Made by a program: the position numbers and the translations under genes
Notes under the pieces: generated by a model
Told to the model about the DNA's origin: nothing
The model's input: the letters and a program-made list of their open reading frames with translations, nothing else
Database searches by the model: none
Part shown: positions 1 through 6,797 of the stretch, piece by piece
Numbering within the stretch: position 1 is the stretch's first letter
Layout: every line of letters begins with the position of its first letter
Origin: Armatimonadota bacterium
GTDB lineage: Bacteria > Armatimonadota > Armatimonadia > Armatimonadales > Armatimonadaceae
Direction of reading: 5' to 3'
DNA: 9,389 nt
Assembly (NCBI GenBank): GCA_014381035.1
Contig: JACMIS010000552.1
Location: forward strand, 1 to 9,389

Positions 1-1661
1 AAGTGGTTGTCCACGAAGTCGAACGAATCCCGCGTCGCCAGGAACGCCGGGGTTTCCGACCAGCCGTTCAGGTATGTCAGGAGCGTTTTTGTGCCGACCT
101 CCTTGCGTAGAAAGCCGGTCATTTCGTCGTAGCCGCGCTTGTGCAGGAACGCGAAGAACGCCGCCACGTCGCGCCCGAGAGCGTTGTCTTCCATGTTACG
201 CGGCAGTTCCGGGACCGACTTGTCGCTGTTTGGATACCGCTTGCCGTACCACGACTTCCACTCCCCCTCGAACTTTGCTCGCAGGTCCGGTTTCCACGCG
301 CCGAGTCGCCCGTTGGTTAAATTCGGCTCGTTGATCAGCGATACCCAGGCGAGCGCGGGTTCGTCCTTATAGGCGAGCTTCGTGTACGGGTTGACGTGCG
401 TGAGCAGTTTTTTGCTGAACGCCTTCCAGTTGTCCATCGCCGGTTTCGAGACCAAAACGGCGTCCTTGAAATCGTCCATGCCGCCCTCGGTCAAGCCCAT
501 TTCCGCCGGTTTCACGGGGCGCGAAACGAACAGGTCGGTTTTGATATACAGCCCCCGCTTCTTGCAGGCGGCTAAAAGGTAGTCTAATTTATCCAACTGC
601 TCGGAGCGGAACGTCAGGCTGTCGGGTGACTTCTGGTCGATCAGGTCGCCCTCGTAGTGGTGAATCCGGACCGTGTTATAGCCGAGCCGCATCAACCGTT
701 CGGCTAACGCATCGGCTTCGTCGTGCTCCAGATAGTTCGCGGAGAAACACAGGTTCACGCCGTAGAAACGCTGGGCTTTGTTGCGCTTCTCGAACGCGAA
801 ATGTCCGTCGGGGCGGACGATAAGGCGACCGTATTTGCCCGCCGGGGCATCGGACAGGAACGCCGAAAAGTCGAGCGCGGAACCGGGTTCGATGTCGAGC
901 GATTTCGGCGAAAGCGGAACCCAGTCGGGACCGGCTTGCATCACGAGCGGTTTCTCGTTCTCCAGCGTGATCGCTTCCGGCAGTTCGACCGTGAACGAAA
1001 CGGTTTCGGTTTGTCCGGCTTTCATCACGTGCTCGGTGATCGCGCCGATGCGAACCTCTAACTCCGACCCGCCGAAAACGCGGTTGTCCTGTAACAGGAT
1101 CCCGGTTTCCCCGGTCGCCGCGACCGTGAGTTTATTTGTGCCGTTTTTTCCCGCGAGTGTCAGACCGCCGTTTTTACCCTCGGTGATGCGCGCCGCGGCG
1201 GCGGCGGCAGGAACGGCGAATGTCTTTGTTCCATCCGCCCCTTTCCAGACCGCTTCGCCGCCGACATAGGAGCCGACCGGTAGATTCACCGAAACGTGCG
1301 TGGAGTTGACCGGCGTATCCTTGTCGGCGGTGAACGCGACCGACACGCGCAACGTTTTTCCCATTGCCTCGACCGTCGGTTTGACCTCGATCTTGCTTCC
1401 GGCTGTTGTCGCGGCGATGCGCATCGTGCCGGTCGTGGTGTCCAGCGTCGCGGTGCGCAACGCCCAACCTGGCTCGAAAATCGCGCTACGAACGGAGAAT
1501 AGCGTGTCGGCTTCCCCCCGTCGCGCCGTAATGTCGCCGTTGCGGGAAAGCATCACGGATTGTTGCGGAGCGGCGCATGCGGACAGGGACATCATGGAAA
1601 GGAAAAGCGCGGTCATCGTCGCGGCACAAAGCGCGGTGACAGGGCGGCGTAGCAGTGTCAT
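1..1661 (-). CDS. Exported cellulase-family (GH5-like, clan GH-A) glycoside hydrolase, 3' end outside the window
   Basis: Reading the minus strand from ATG at 1661 gives 553 uninterrupted codons that run off the left edge. The N-terminus is a signal sequence ending in LSAC (residues 26-29), a good lipobox, so a lipoprotein anchored at Cys29 is likely. Type I cleavage just after it is the alternative. Residues about 32-285 look beta-rich and I assign no family. The catalytic barrel starts near 290: FYGVN at 299-303, NTVRIHHYEG from 329, and LINEPN, whose Glu445 is the expected acid/base of clan GH-A (codon 329-327). The last visible residues are DFVDNH. The nucleophile Glu lies beyond the window. 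The likely role is hydrolysis of a plant or microbial beta-glycan at the cell surface. The exact substrate cannot be read from the sequence. There is no Shine-Dalgarno upstream; a TATACT hexamer ends 9 bases before the ATG. It is divergent from the DUF6428 gene. Confidence 0.85.
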   Translation of the reverse strand, partial: MTLLRRPVTALCAATMTALFLSMMSLSACAAPQQSVMLSRNGDITARRGEADTLFSVRSAIFEPGWALRTATLDTTTGTMRIAATTAGSKIEVKPTVEAMGKTLRVSVAFTADKDTPVNSTHVSVNLPVGSYVGGEAVWKGADGTKTFAVPAAAAAARITEGKNGGLTLAGKNGTNKLTVAATGETGILLQDNRVFGGSELEVRIGAITEHVMKAGQTETVSFTVELPEAITLENEKPLVMQAGPDWVPLSPKSLDIEPGSALDFSAFLSDAPAGKYGRLIVRPDGHFAFEKRNKAQRFYGVNLCFSANYLEHDEADALAERLMRLGYNTVRIHHYEGDLIDQKSPDSLTFRSEQLDKLDYLLAACKKRGLYIKTDLFVSRPVKPAEMGLTEGGMDDFKDAVLVSKPAMDNWKAFSKKLLTHVNPYTKLAYKDEPALAWVSLINEPNLTNGRLGAWKPDLRAKFEGEWKSWYGKRYPNSDKSVPELPRNMEDNALGRDVAAFFAFLHKRGYDEMTGFLRKEVGTKTLLTYLNGWSETPAFLATRDSFDFVDNH

Positions 1662-1670
1662 AGTGCGCTC

Positions 1671-1676
1671 AGTATA
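1671..1676 (-). promoter_or_regulatory. -10-like hexamer TATACT for the glycoside hydrolase gene
   Basis: On the minus strand TATACT lies 9 bases before the ATG at 1661, so transcription would begin at or within a few bases of the start codon. A TTGACC that matches the -35 consensus well lies at 1696-1691, but the spacer is only 14 bases. No ribosome binding site fits between hexamer and ATG. Confidence 0.5.
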
Positions 1677-1724
1677 CCGTAACTCGTCGCGGTCAAATGG
1701 GTGCGGCTTCCACTGCGCGATTTT

Positions 1725-1744
1725 ATTTCGTCGTATGGCGAAAT
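1725..1744. promoter_or_regulatory. Dyad ATTTCG-8-CGAAAT in the divergent intergenic region, possible operator
   Basis: Perfect 6-base arms (1725-1730 and 1739-1744) separated by 8 bases lie in the 119-base gap between the minus-strand hydrolase and the plus-strand DUF6428 gene. The position suits a repressor site for the rightward gene. Arms this short can arise by chance, and no regulator gene is in the window. Confidence 0.2.
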
Positions 1745-1769
1745 GTTTTGTGCTGTGATTATATGATGC

Positions 1770-1773
1770 GGAG
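1770..1773 (+). promoter_or_regulatory. Shine-Dalgarno GGAG that decides the start of the DUF6428 gene
   Basis: GGAG sits 7 bases before the ATG at 1781. The in-frame ATGs at 1697, 1763 and 1766 have no comparable site, and the protein similarity begins with the MTINELQ segment encoded from 1781. Confidence 0.55.
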
Positions 1774-1780
1774 CAAGACG

Positions 1781-2257
1781 ATGACTATAAATGAATTACA
1801 AGCCCTCTTAGAGGCGAACCGTGAGAAGTCGTTTCGGCTGATGTTACCGGGGCTAAATCCTGTCCCGGTGTCGTTTCATATCACCGAGGTCGGCTATGTG
1901 AAAAAGTCGTTCATTGACTGCGGCGGAGCGATCCACTCCGTACAAGCCTGTGTGCTACAGGCGTGGGAGGGACCCGACGCGGATCACCGTTTGAACGCCG
2001 GGAAGTTACACGACATTGTCCGACTCGCGGGCAAGGTACTTCCCGCCGACACCGATCTGGATGTCGAGTTCGAATATGAGGATACCGTGATCTCGCAGTA
2101 TCCGGTGCGGAATGTGACCATCAGCGAGGACGCGGTTACTCTGGAATTGACCGCGAAGCATACCGATTGTCTGGCGAAAGAGTTGTGCGTTCCCAAGCCG
2201 AATTCCGGGAAAACCGAACTCGCGGTGTCGTGCTGTGGGACGTCCGGCTGCTGTTAA
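1781..2257 (+). CDS. DUF6428 family protein with a cysteine-rich C-terminal tail
   Basis: A 158-residue soluble protein with no signal peptide. The segment FHITEVGYVKKSFIDCGG (about residues 32-49), a central DHRL, and HTDCLAKELC near residue 130 match the pattern I recall for the DUF6428 family. That family has no established enzymatic role, and members are often found beside arsenic-resistance genes (arsR, arsenate reductase, ACR3-type pumps). The protein ends in SCCGTSGCC, two Cys pairs that could bind a soft metal or metalloid; this is inference. No ars genes are visible on either side, so this copy is an orphan within the window. The start at 1781 is chosen for its GGAG; upstream in-frame starts would add an unrelated extension. 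Confidence 0.75.
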   Translation: MTINELQALLEANREKSFRLMLPGLNPVPVSFHITEVGYVKKSFIDCGGAIHSVQACVLQAWEGPDADHRLNAGKLHDIVRLAGKVLPADTDLDVEFEYEDTVISQYPVRNVTISEDAVTLELTAKHTDCLAKELCVPKPNSGKTELAVSCCGTSGCC

Positions 2258-2361
2258 TAGACAGAGACCAGGGAAAAGTGCGGGGCGAAGGCGGACAGTG
2301 AGCAAAACGACCGATGGCACGATGATTGCGGAAATCCCATATCGTGCCTATAATTTCGATG
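2258..2361. other. Intergenic region between the DUF6428 and S9 peptidase genes
   Basis: This stretch of about 100 bases holds no convincing terminator hairpin after the DUF6428 stop codon. Its right end carries the promoter-like elements listed separately. Confidence 0.5.
2326..2354 (+). promoter_or_regulatory. Sigma-70-type promoter for the S9 peptidase (TTGCGG-17-TATAAT)
   Basis: A perfect TATAAT at 2349-2354 is preceded at the ideal 17-base spacing by TTGCGG (2326-2331), which keeps the TTG of the -35 consensus. Transcription would start near 2361. The TTG at 2326 is also the most upstream in-frame start codon, and this promoter makes it an unlikely translation start. Confidence 0.6.
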
Positions 2362-4674
2362 ATGTCGCCGAATAAGGAGTCCCCCCTGTCATTTCTCCGT
2401 TTTTCCCGTTTCGCTTTCGCCGCGCTTGCCGTTGTTTTTCTTTGCACCCCTCTGTCGCCGGTCCACGCCGACAATGATAAGCGGCTGACGTTGGACGAAG
2501 CCCTCGGCTTTGCCGGAGGCATTGACCAGTACGGAGCCATACCGCGCTTGCGCTGGTTGCGCACCGTCAACCCCGGCGACCCGCCCCAACTACTGGAAAC
2601 CCGGTTCGAATCGGGGACTGCCGCTCTGTACCGGGTAGACGCCCGCACCGGGGTGACATCGCCGCTGTATGATCCCGCCGTTCTCGAAGCCGCGCTTGCC
2701 GCACTGCCCGGAATGCCCATCGAGACCGCGAAAAACGCTTCCCGTAACGCTTCCGCGTTTTCCTTCGACGACGCCGACAGGCGCGTTCTGATAACGATAA
2801 AAAGCGACCTGTACGCCTACGACCTTGTTTCCCGCCGCGCCGCCCGTGTCACCGCCGCGCCGACCGAACGGCGCACGAACGCGACGCTATCGCCCGACGG
2901 TTCGCATGTCGCGTTCGTAGCGAAGAATGACCTGTATATCGCCCCCCTGGATTGGAACACGGGAAAAGCAACGCCGCCACGCCGGGTCACCACGGACGGT
3001 TCGGAAAAGATTTTCAACGGGCGACTGGACTGGGTATATGAGGAGGAACTGTACGGGCGCGGCAAAACTACGGGCTTCCGCTGGAGCGCGGACAGCAAAC
3101 GACTGGTGTTCCTTCGTCTCGACGACACCGCGGTCCCGATGATCCCTATCGCCGACGAGTTGCCGCGGATTCCTACGGTGGAGGAGTTTCCGTATCCCAA
3201 ATCGGGCGACCCCAACCCGAAGGCGACCCTGGGGATCGTTTCCGTCGCCGGGGAGAATCTCCCGATTGTGTGGACGAATCTGGATAGCTATTCCGAAGAC
3301 GACCGCTTGATCGTACGCTTCGGATGGGCACCGGACTCCGCCCGCGTCGTGGTACAGGTGCAGAACCGAACCCAGACATTTTTGCATCTACTTTACGCCG
3401 ACGCGACCACGGGCAAGACGACGAAAGTTTTGGAGGAAACGTCGCCCGCATGGGTAGACATCCTGGACGAACCGCGCTTTTTAGCCGACGGTTCGTTTTT
3501 GTGGCGAAGCGCACGGACCGGATTCCGCCACCTGTACCGTTACGATGCGAAGGGTGTCTTGCGTAGCGCGGTCACACGGGGCGATTGGGACGCTTCCGAA
3601 CTCCTCGCTGTGGACGAAACGAACGGCACCCTTTGTTTCGCGGGGAATCAGACCGGCGCGACACAGTTGCAGGTATTTCGGACACGATTAGACGGCTCAA
3701 GCGGCGACGCACCGAAGCAAATGACCGTTCGCAGCGGCACGCATGACGTTTCTTTCGATCCTTCGGGGGTGCTGTTTCTGGACCGCTGGAACGACTTGAA
3801 TGACCCGACGCAACTCCGCCTGCATTCCGGTATGGACGGGGCGGAACTGCGCCCTCTCGGAGCCAACCTGCTGCCGATAACGACGCGGCGTGGCTACAAA
3901 TTGTCCGAACCGCAGCTGTTGACGATCAAGGCGCGGGATGGCTATCCGCTCGATGCTATGATCTTGAAGCCGACCGATTTTTCACCCGCCAAAAAATACC
4001 CGGTGATCTACTGTCTTTATGGCGGACCGGCGTCGCCGACCGTGGAAGATAAATGGGGCACTGTCTCGCTCTGGCACCAGTATCTGGCGCAACAAGGCTG
4101 CGTCGTGTTCATGTGTGACAACCGCTCGGCGAGTAGCAAGGGTGTCCGGAATGTTTGGAGCATTTACAAGAAACTCGGCGAAAGCGAGACCCGCGACATC
4201 GAGGACGCTATCGGCTACTTGAAAACGTTGCCCTACGCGGACACCGACCGGGTCGGTGTGTATGGCTGGTCGTATGGTGGTTTCCTGGTGGAATATCTCC
4301 TGACGCACACCAACCTGTTTCAAGTCGGCGTCGCCGGAGCCGGGGTTTCGGACTGGCGGTTGTACGACACGATCTACACGGAGCGGTACATGGACACGCC
4401 GCAAGCGAATCCGACCGGCTACCAGAATACCTCGCCGATAAACGCCGCGAGCAAACTGAACGGTAAACTGCTGATCCTGCACGGGACGCTGGACGACAAC
4501 GTTCATCTGCAGAATACGGTGCAACTGATCTACGCCCTGCAACGCGCCGGAAAGCCGTTCGACATGATGGTGTATCCCCGTTCCCGGCACGGCATCTCCG
4601 ACCCGGCGTTGTCGCGGCACATGCGCACCCTGCTCACCAATTATTTGCTCGACAACCTGCGTTCAAAACCGTAG
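2362..4674 (+). CDS. Exported dipeptidyl-peptidase IV-like serine peptidase (family S9B)
   Basis: About 770 residues, the usual DPP IV size. The DPP IV fold cleaves X-Pro or X-Ala dipeptides from peptide N-termini; here it would act outside the cytoplasm. The N-terminus carries a signal peptide: a basic segment (LRFSR), a hydrophobic core and VHA before DNDK. Next comes a long beta-propeller region with the family's WVYEEE motif (Glu227-229, which bind the substrate N-terminus in DPP IV). The C-terminal alpha/beta hydrolase domain shows the triad: Ser637 in GWSYGG, Asp711 in HGTLDDNVH, His743 in RSRHGI. Asp-His spacing is 32, as in human DPP4. The start is uncertain. TTG 2326 and ATG 2359 lie upstream of the predicted transcription start. 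ATG 2362 would be leaderless. A CTG at 2386 has the only good Shine-Dalgarno. I use 2362. The stop is 38 bases before the next gene, which has its own promoter. Confidence 0.93.
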   Translation: MSPNKESPLSFLRFSRFAFAALAVVFLCTPLSPVHADNDKRLTLDEALGFAGGIDQYGAIPRLRWLRTVNPGDPPQLLETRFESGTAALYRVDARTGVTSPLYDPAVLEAALAALPGMPIETAKNASRNASAFSFDDADRRVLITIKSDLYAYDLVSRRAARVTAAPTERRTNATLSPDGSHVAFVAKNDLYIAPLDWNTGKATPPRRVTTDGSEKIFNGRLDWVYEEELYGRGKTTGFRWSADSKRLVFLRLDDTAVPMIPIADELPRIPTVEEFPYPKSGDPNPKATLGIVSVAGENLPIVWTNLDSYSEDDRLIVRFGWAPDSARVVVQVQNRTQTFLHLLYADATTGKTTKVLEETSPAWVDILDEPRFLADGSFLWRSARTGFRHLYRYDAKGVLRSAVTRGDWDASELLAVDETNGTLCFAGNQTGATQLQVFRTRLDGSSGDAPKQMTVRSGTHDVSFDPSGVLFLDRWNDLNDPTQLRLHSGMDGAELRPLGANLLPITTRRGYKLSEPQLLTIKARDGYPLDAMILKPTDFSPAKKYPVIYCLYGGPASPTVEDKWGTVSLWHQYLAQQGCVVFMCDNRSASSKGVRNVWSIYKKLGESETRDIEDAIGYLKTLPYADTDRVGVYGWSYGGFLVEYLLTHTNLFQVGVAGAGVSDWRLYDTIYTERYMDTPQANPTGYQNTSPINAASKLNGKLLILHGTLDDNVHLQNTVQLIYALQRAGKPFDMMVYPRSRHGISDPALSRHMRTLLTNYLLDNLRSKP
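2374..2379 (+). promoter_or_regulatory. Strong Shine-Dalgarno AAGGAG pointing to a CTG codon at 2386
   Basis: AAGGAG is followed after 6 bases by CTG (2386-2388), in frame with the S9 peptidase and exactly at the start of its signal peptide. No in-frame ATG, GTG or TTG lies at a suitable distance. It may mark a rare CTG start, or it may be chance in a leaderless gene. Confidence 0.4.
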
Positions 4675-4680
4675 CATTCG

Positions 4681-4693
4681 CCGTATAATACGG
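4681..4693 (+). promoter_or_regulatory. TATAAT -10 element inside a 13-base palindrome, promoter of the SH3-like gene
   Basis: TATAAT (4684-4689) lies within CCGTAT-A-ATACGG, a perfect inverted repeat. A weak -35 candidate, TTCAAA, lies at 4662-4667 with a 16-base spacer. Transcription would begin near 4696, giving a leader of about 17 bases that still contains CAGGAG (4697-4702), 10 bases before the ATG at 4713. The symmetry could mark an operator covering the -10. Confidence 0.5.
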
Positions 4694-4712
4694 AAACAGG
4701 AGTCGTTTCACC

Positions 4713-5315
4713 ATGGACCGCAACGTTTCCGTCACAATCATCGTGCTCGCCGTGCTCGTCGGCGCGCTATTTTGGTGGGGCTGGCGGAAAGTAGTTGGTA
4801 GCCCCCCCGCCGGACGCGTCTCCCCGGCAACCTTTCCGGCTCGCGGAAGCGGAGTTTCCGCTGCTCCCCCAGCTTTGGAGGCGGGGGGGCGTCCCGAGGA
4901 ACCGCGTTACGCAAACAATCCCGCCATTCTGTCCGAAGCCCGACCTTCTATTCCCACCGTCACGGACGATCAGTACTGGCTCTGGGACGGTGCCTTGCTG
5001 GCGACGCGCAGTCTGGAAGATCTGCTCGCCTATAATCAGGAGGATGACCGCCCTCCGGTCGGGTACCCGAACGGCACGACGCGCAATCAGAGCGGGCAGA
5101 CTCCCAAACAACGCGAACTGCTTTCCGCCGGACACATTGTCCTGATTCCTACCGCGGCGCGAGTCAATGTCGTCAATTGGGGGGGCAACGATCTGGTTCA
5201 GGTGCGCATCGAGGAAGGCGCGAAAGCGGGCGTGACCGGCTGGATCAGCCGACACCTGCTCCGTTACAACCGGAACGGGGTATTCGAGCCGGTCTACCCG
5301 GTCGAGATCAAGTAA
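4713..5315 (+). CDS. Membrane-anchored protein with SH3-like C-terminal domain, function unknown
   Basis: A 200-residue protein. Residues about 5-24 form one transmembrane helix followed by WRK. Three residues precede the helix and positive charge follows it, so I do not commit to an orientation; an extracytoplasmic C-terminus is usual for such proteins. A Pro/Ala/Gly-rich linker runs to about residue 75. The segment from about residue 85 (YWLWDG, LEDLLAYNQ) is one I do not recognise. From about 139 to 190 the pattern HIVLIPTAARVNVVNW...VQVRIEEG...GWISRHLL resembles bacterial SH3 domains, with the typical Gly-Trp near the end (Trp177). SH3-like domains often bind peptidoglycan or mediate contacts; no enzyme motif is visible. 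The start is supported by CAGGAG upstream. The gene contains three seven-base homopolymers (C at 4802-4808, G at 4883-4889, G at 5179-5185), unusual for this window. It is followed by a strong hairpin. Confidence 0.75.
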   Translation: MDRNVSVTIIVLAVLVGALFWWGWRKVVGSPPAGRVSPATFPARGSGVSAAPPALEAGGRPEEPRYANNPAILSEARPSIPTVTDDQYWLWDGALLATRSLEDLLAYNQEDDRPPVGYPNGTTRNQSGQTPKQRELLSAGHIVLIPTAARVNVVNWGGNDLVQVRIEEGAKAGVTGWISRHLLRYNRNGVFEPVYPVEIK

Positions 5316-5320
5316 GGGGC

Positions 5321-5352
5321 GGGGTTGTCACCCACGGGTGGGTGATAACCCC
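5321..5352 (+). terminator. Long hairpin after the SH3-like gene, terminator-like but without a U tract
   Basis: Six bases after the stop codon, GGGGTT-G-TCACCCAC (5321-5335) pairs with GTGGGTGA-T-AACCCC (5338-5352), giving 14 Watson-Crick pairs plus one G-U pair around a two-base tip (a larger loop when the tip frays). No run of T follows, so it is not a classic intrinsic terminator. It may stabilise the 3' end or pause RNA polymerase. It is close to symmetric and would also form on the opposite strand. Confidence 0.6.
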
Positions 5353-5403
5353 CGAGAGGAGACGGCAAGCCGGGAGTGGCGAACAAAACTCTCCCAAATA
5401 GCG

Positions 5404-5409
5404 TACAAT
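5404..5409 (+). promoter_or_regulatory. -10-like hexamer TACAAT for the M16 peptidase gene
   Basis: TACAAT lies 8 bases upstream of the ATG at 5418, with no recognisable -35 and no Shine-Dalgarno between it and the ATG. This favours ATG 5418 over GTG 5376, which lies upstream of the hexamer, and suggests a leaderless or nearly leaderless mRNA. Confidence 0.5.
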
Positions 5410-5417
5410 ACACCAAT

Positions 5418-6797
5418 ATGATTTCGCTTTCCCTTTTAAGTGCCGGTGTCGCGGCGACCGCCGCAACGATTGCCGCGCCCGTTGCCCCGATGAACGCCGT
5501 TTCCAAGCCCGCGCCGCTACCGTTCAAGGTTTCCACGCTGCCGAACGGCTTGAAAGTCATCACGCTCGAAGACCACCGCGCGCCGGTCGTCACCGTGCAG
5601 GTCTGGTACCGTGTCGGCTCCAAGGACGAACCGAAAGGTAAGTCGGGGTTTGCGCACCTTTTCGAACATCTCATGTTCAAGGGCAGCAAAAACGTTCCTG
5701 CGGAAGGGCACGCCCGCTATGTCGAGCAGATCGGGGGCGCGTACAACGCCGGGACCTCATTCGACCAGACGCTGTACTACGAGACCGTCCCGGTGAATGC
5801 CATGGAACGTGTCCTGTTCCTCGAAGCCGACCGCATGGCGACGTTGATCGTGGACGAGCCGAACCTGAAATCCGAGCGCGAGGTCGTCAAAGAGGAATAC
5901 CGTTCCCGCGTCGCCAACGCCCCCTACGGCGAACTGATCAAGAACGTCCTGTCGCTCGCCTACCCGGTCGGGCATCCGTATGACCATCCCCCGATTGGCT
6001 CGATCCCCGATCTGGACGCCGCGACGCTCGCCGATGTGAAAGCGTTCCACGACACCTATTACAAGCCGGATAATGCGACACTGGTTCTGGTCGGCGACTT
6101 CAAGACCAGCGACGCGATGAAGATGGTGGAAAAGCATTTCGCGGCGATCCCGAAATCCAAAACCGGGACGTTCCCGCGCATATCGCTACCCAAAGAGGAA
6201 GCGGGACCGGCGAAAAACGAAACGTTCTACGATAAATTAGCCCCGCTCCCGGCGGTCGGCGTGGCGTATCGCGTCCCGGCACCGAACGATCCGGATGCGC
6301 CGGTCTTCAATGTGATCACGCAGATCCTGTCGTCGGGACAGTCGGCGCGGTTGTACCGCTCCCTGGTCCGCGATCAGCAGCTGGCATTGAACGCACAGGG
6401 CGGCGGATTCGACCTGCTGAACGGCGGCATGTTCTTCTTTTTCGCGGTTGCCAGTGCGGGTAAGGCACCCGCCGATGTCGAAAAGGCGTTACTCGCCGAG
6501 GTAGACAAACTCCGCGTGACAGCCGTCACCGATGCCGAACTGGCGAAAGCGAAGAACCAGCTCCTGACCACGGAAGTGTTCGGGCGCATCGGCACCGAGT
6601 CGAAGGCGAACGCGCTGGCGTCCGCCGACCTGCTGTTCGGCACGCCGGAGGAAGTGAACCGACGCTACGATAAACTCACGGCGGTGACGGCGGCGGACGT
6701 GAAGCGGGTCGCCGAGAAATACTTCGCGCCGGACCGACGCAACGGGTTTTCGGTGCTACCGTCCGCGATGCAGCCGAAGGCAGATGCGACCAAGTAG
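5418..6797 (+). CDS. Exported M16B family zinc metallopeptidase
   Basis: A 459-residue protein of the size usual for single-unit M16B (processing-peptidase-like) enzymes, which cleave peptides inside a clamshell of two homologous domains. The inverted zinc motif HLFEH gives His80, Glu83 (catalytic base) and His84. The third ligand is Glu160 in REVVKEEY, 80 residues after His80 as in the mitochondrial processing peptidase beta subunit. The second domain carries SSGQSARLYRSL, typical of M16. A hydrophobic, Ala-rich N-terminus suggests export, though it lacks basic residues at the very start. The GTG at 5376 would add 14 residues including one Lys, but its AGGAGA is 13 bases away and it lies upstream of the TACAAT. 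M16B genes are often paired with an inactive partner; here the next gene is a MOSC protein, with its start codon directly after this stop. Confidence 0.92.
   Translation: MISLSLLSAGVAATAATIAAPVAPMNAVSKPAPLPFKVSTLPNGLKVITLEDHRAPVVTVQVWYRVGSKDEPKGKSGFAHLFEHLMFKGSKNVPAEGHARYVEQIGGAYNAGTSFDQTLYYETVPVNAMERVLFLEADRMATLIVDEPNLKSEREVVKEEYRSRVANAPYGELIKNVLSLAYPVGHPYDHPPIGSIPDLDAATLADVKAFHDTYYKPDNATLVLVGDFKTSDAMKMVEKHFAAIPKSKTGTFPRISLPKEEAGPAKNETFYDKLAPLPAVGVAYRVPAPNDPDAPVFNVITQILSSGQSARLYRSLVRDQQLALNAQGGGFDLLNGGMFFFFAVASAGKAPADVEKALLAEVDKLRVTAVTDAELAKAKNQLLTTEVFGRIGTESKANALASADLLFGTPEEVNRRYDKLTAVTAADVKRVAEKYFAPDRRNGFSVLPSAMQPKADATK

Noticed and set aside
1725..1744. ArsR-type operator controlling the DUF6428 gene
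   Set aside because: The dyad is real but short, and no arsR-like gene is present, so naming a regulator would go beyond the sequence; it is listed only as a low-confidence dyad.
74..1758. Several plus-strand open frames opposite the glycoside hydrolase
   Set aside because: They lie antisense to a continuous 553-codon frame with clear GH-A motifs. Their translations are low-complexity, Arg/Ser/Pro-rich and resemble no family.
1697..1780. N-terminal extension of the DUF6428 protein to the ATG at 1697
   Set aside because: The added residues are unrelated to the family pattern and have no ribosome binding site; GGAG at 1770-1773 fits the ATG at 1781.
3982..4620. A 212-codon minus-strand open frame inside the S9 peptidase gene
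   Set aside because: It lies opposite the conserved catalytic domain of the S9 peptidase; the length is explained by GC-rich codon bias and the product shows no motifs.
5376..5417. GTG at 5376 as the start of the M16 peptidase
   Set aside because: The purine-rich stretch upstream is 13 bases away and the start precedes the TACAAT hexamer. Not fully excluded, since the extension would add a Lys to an otherwise uncharged signal sequence.
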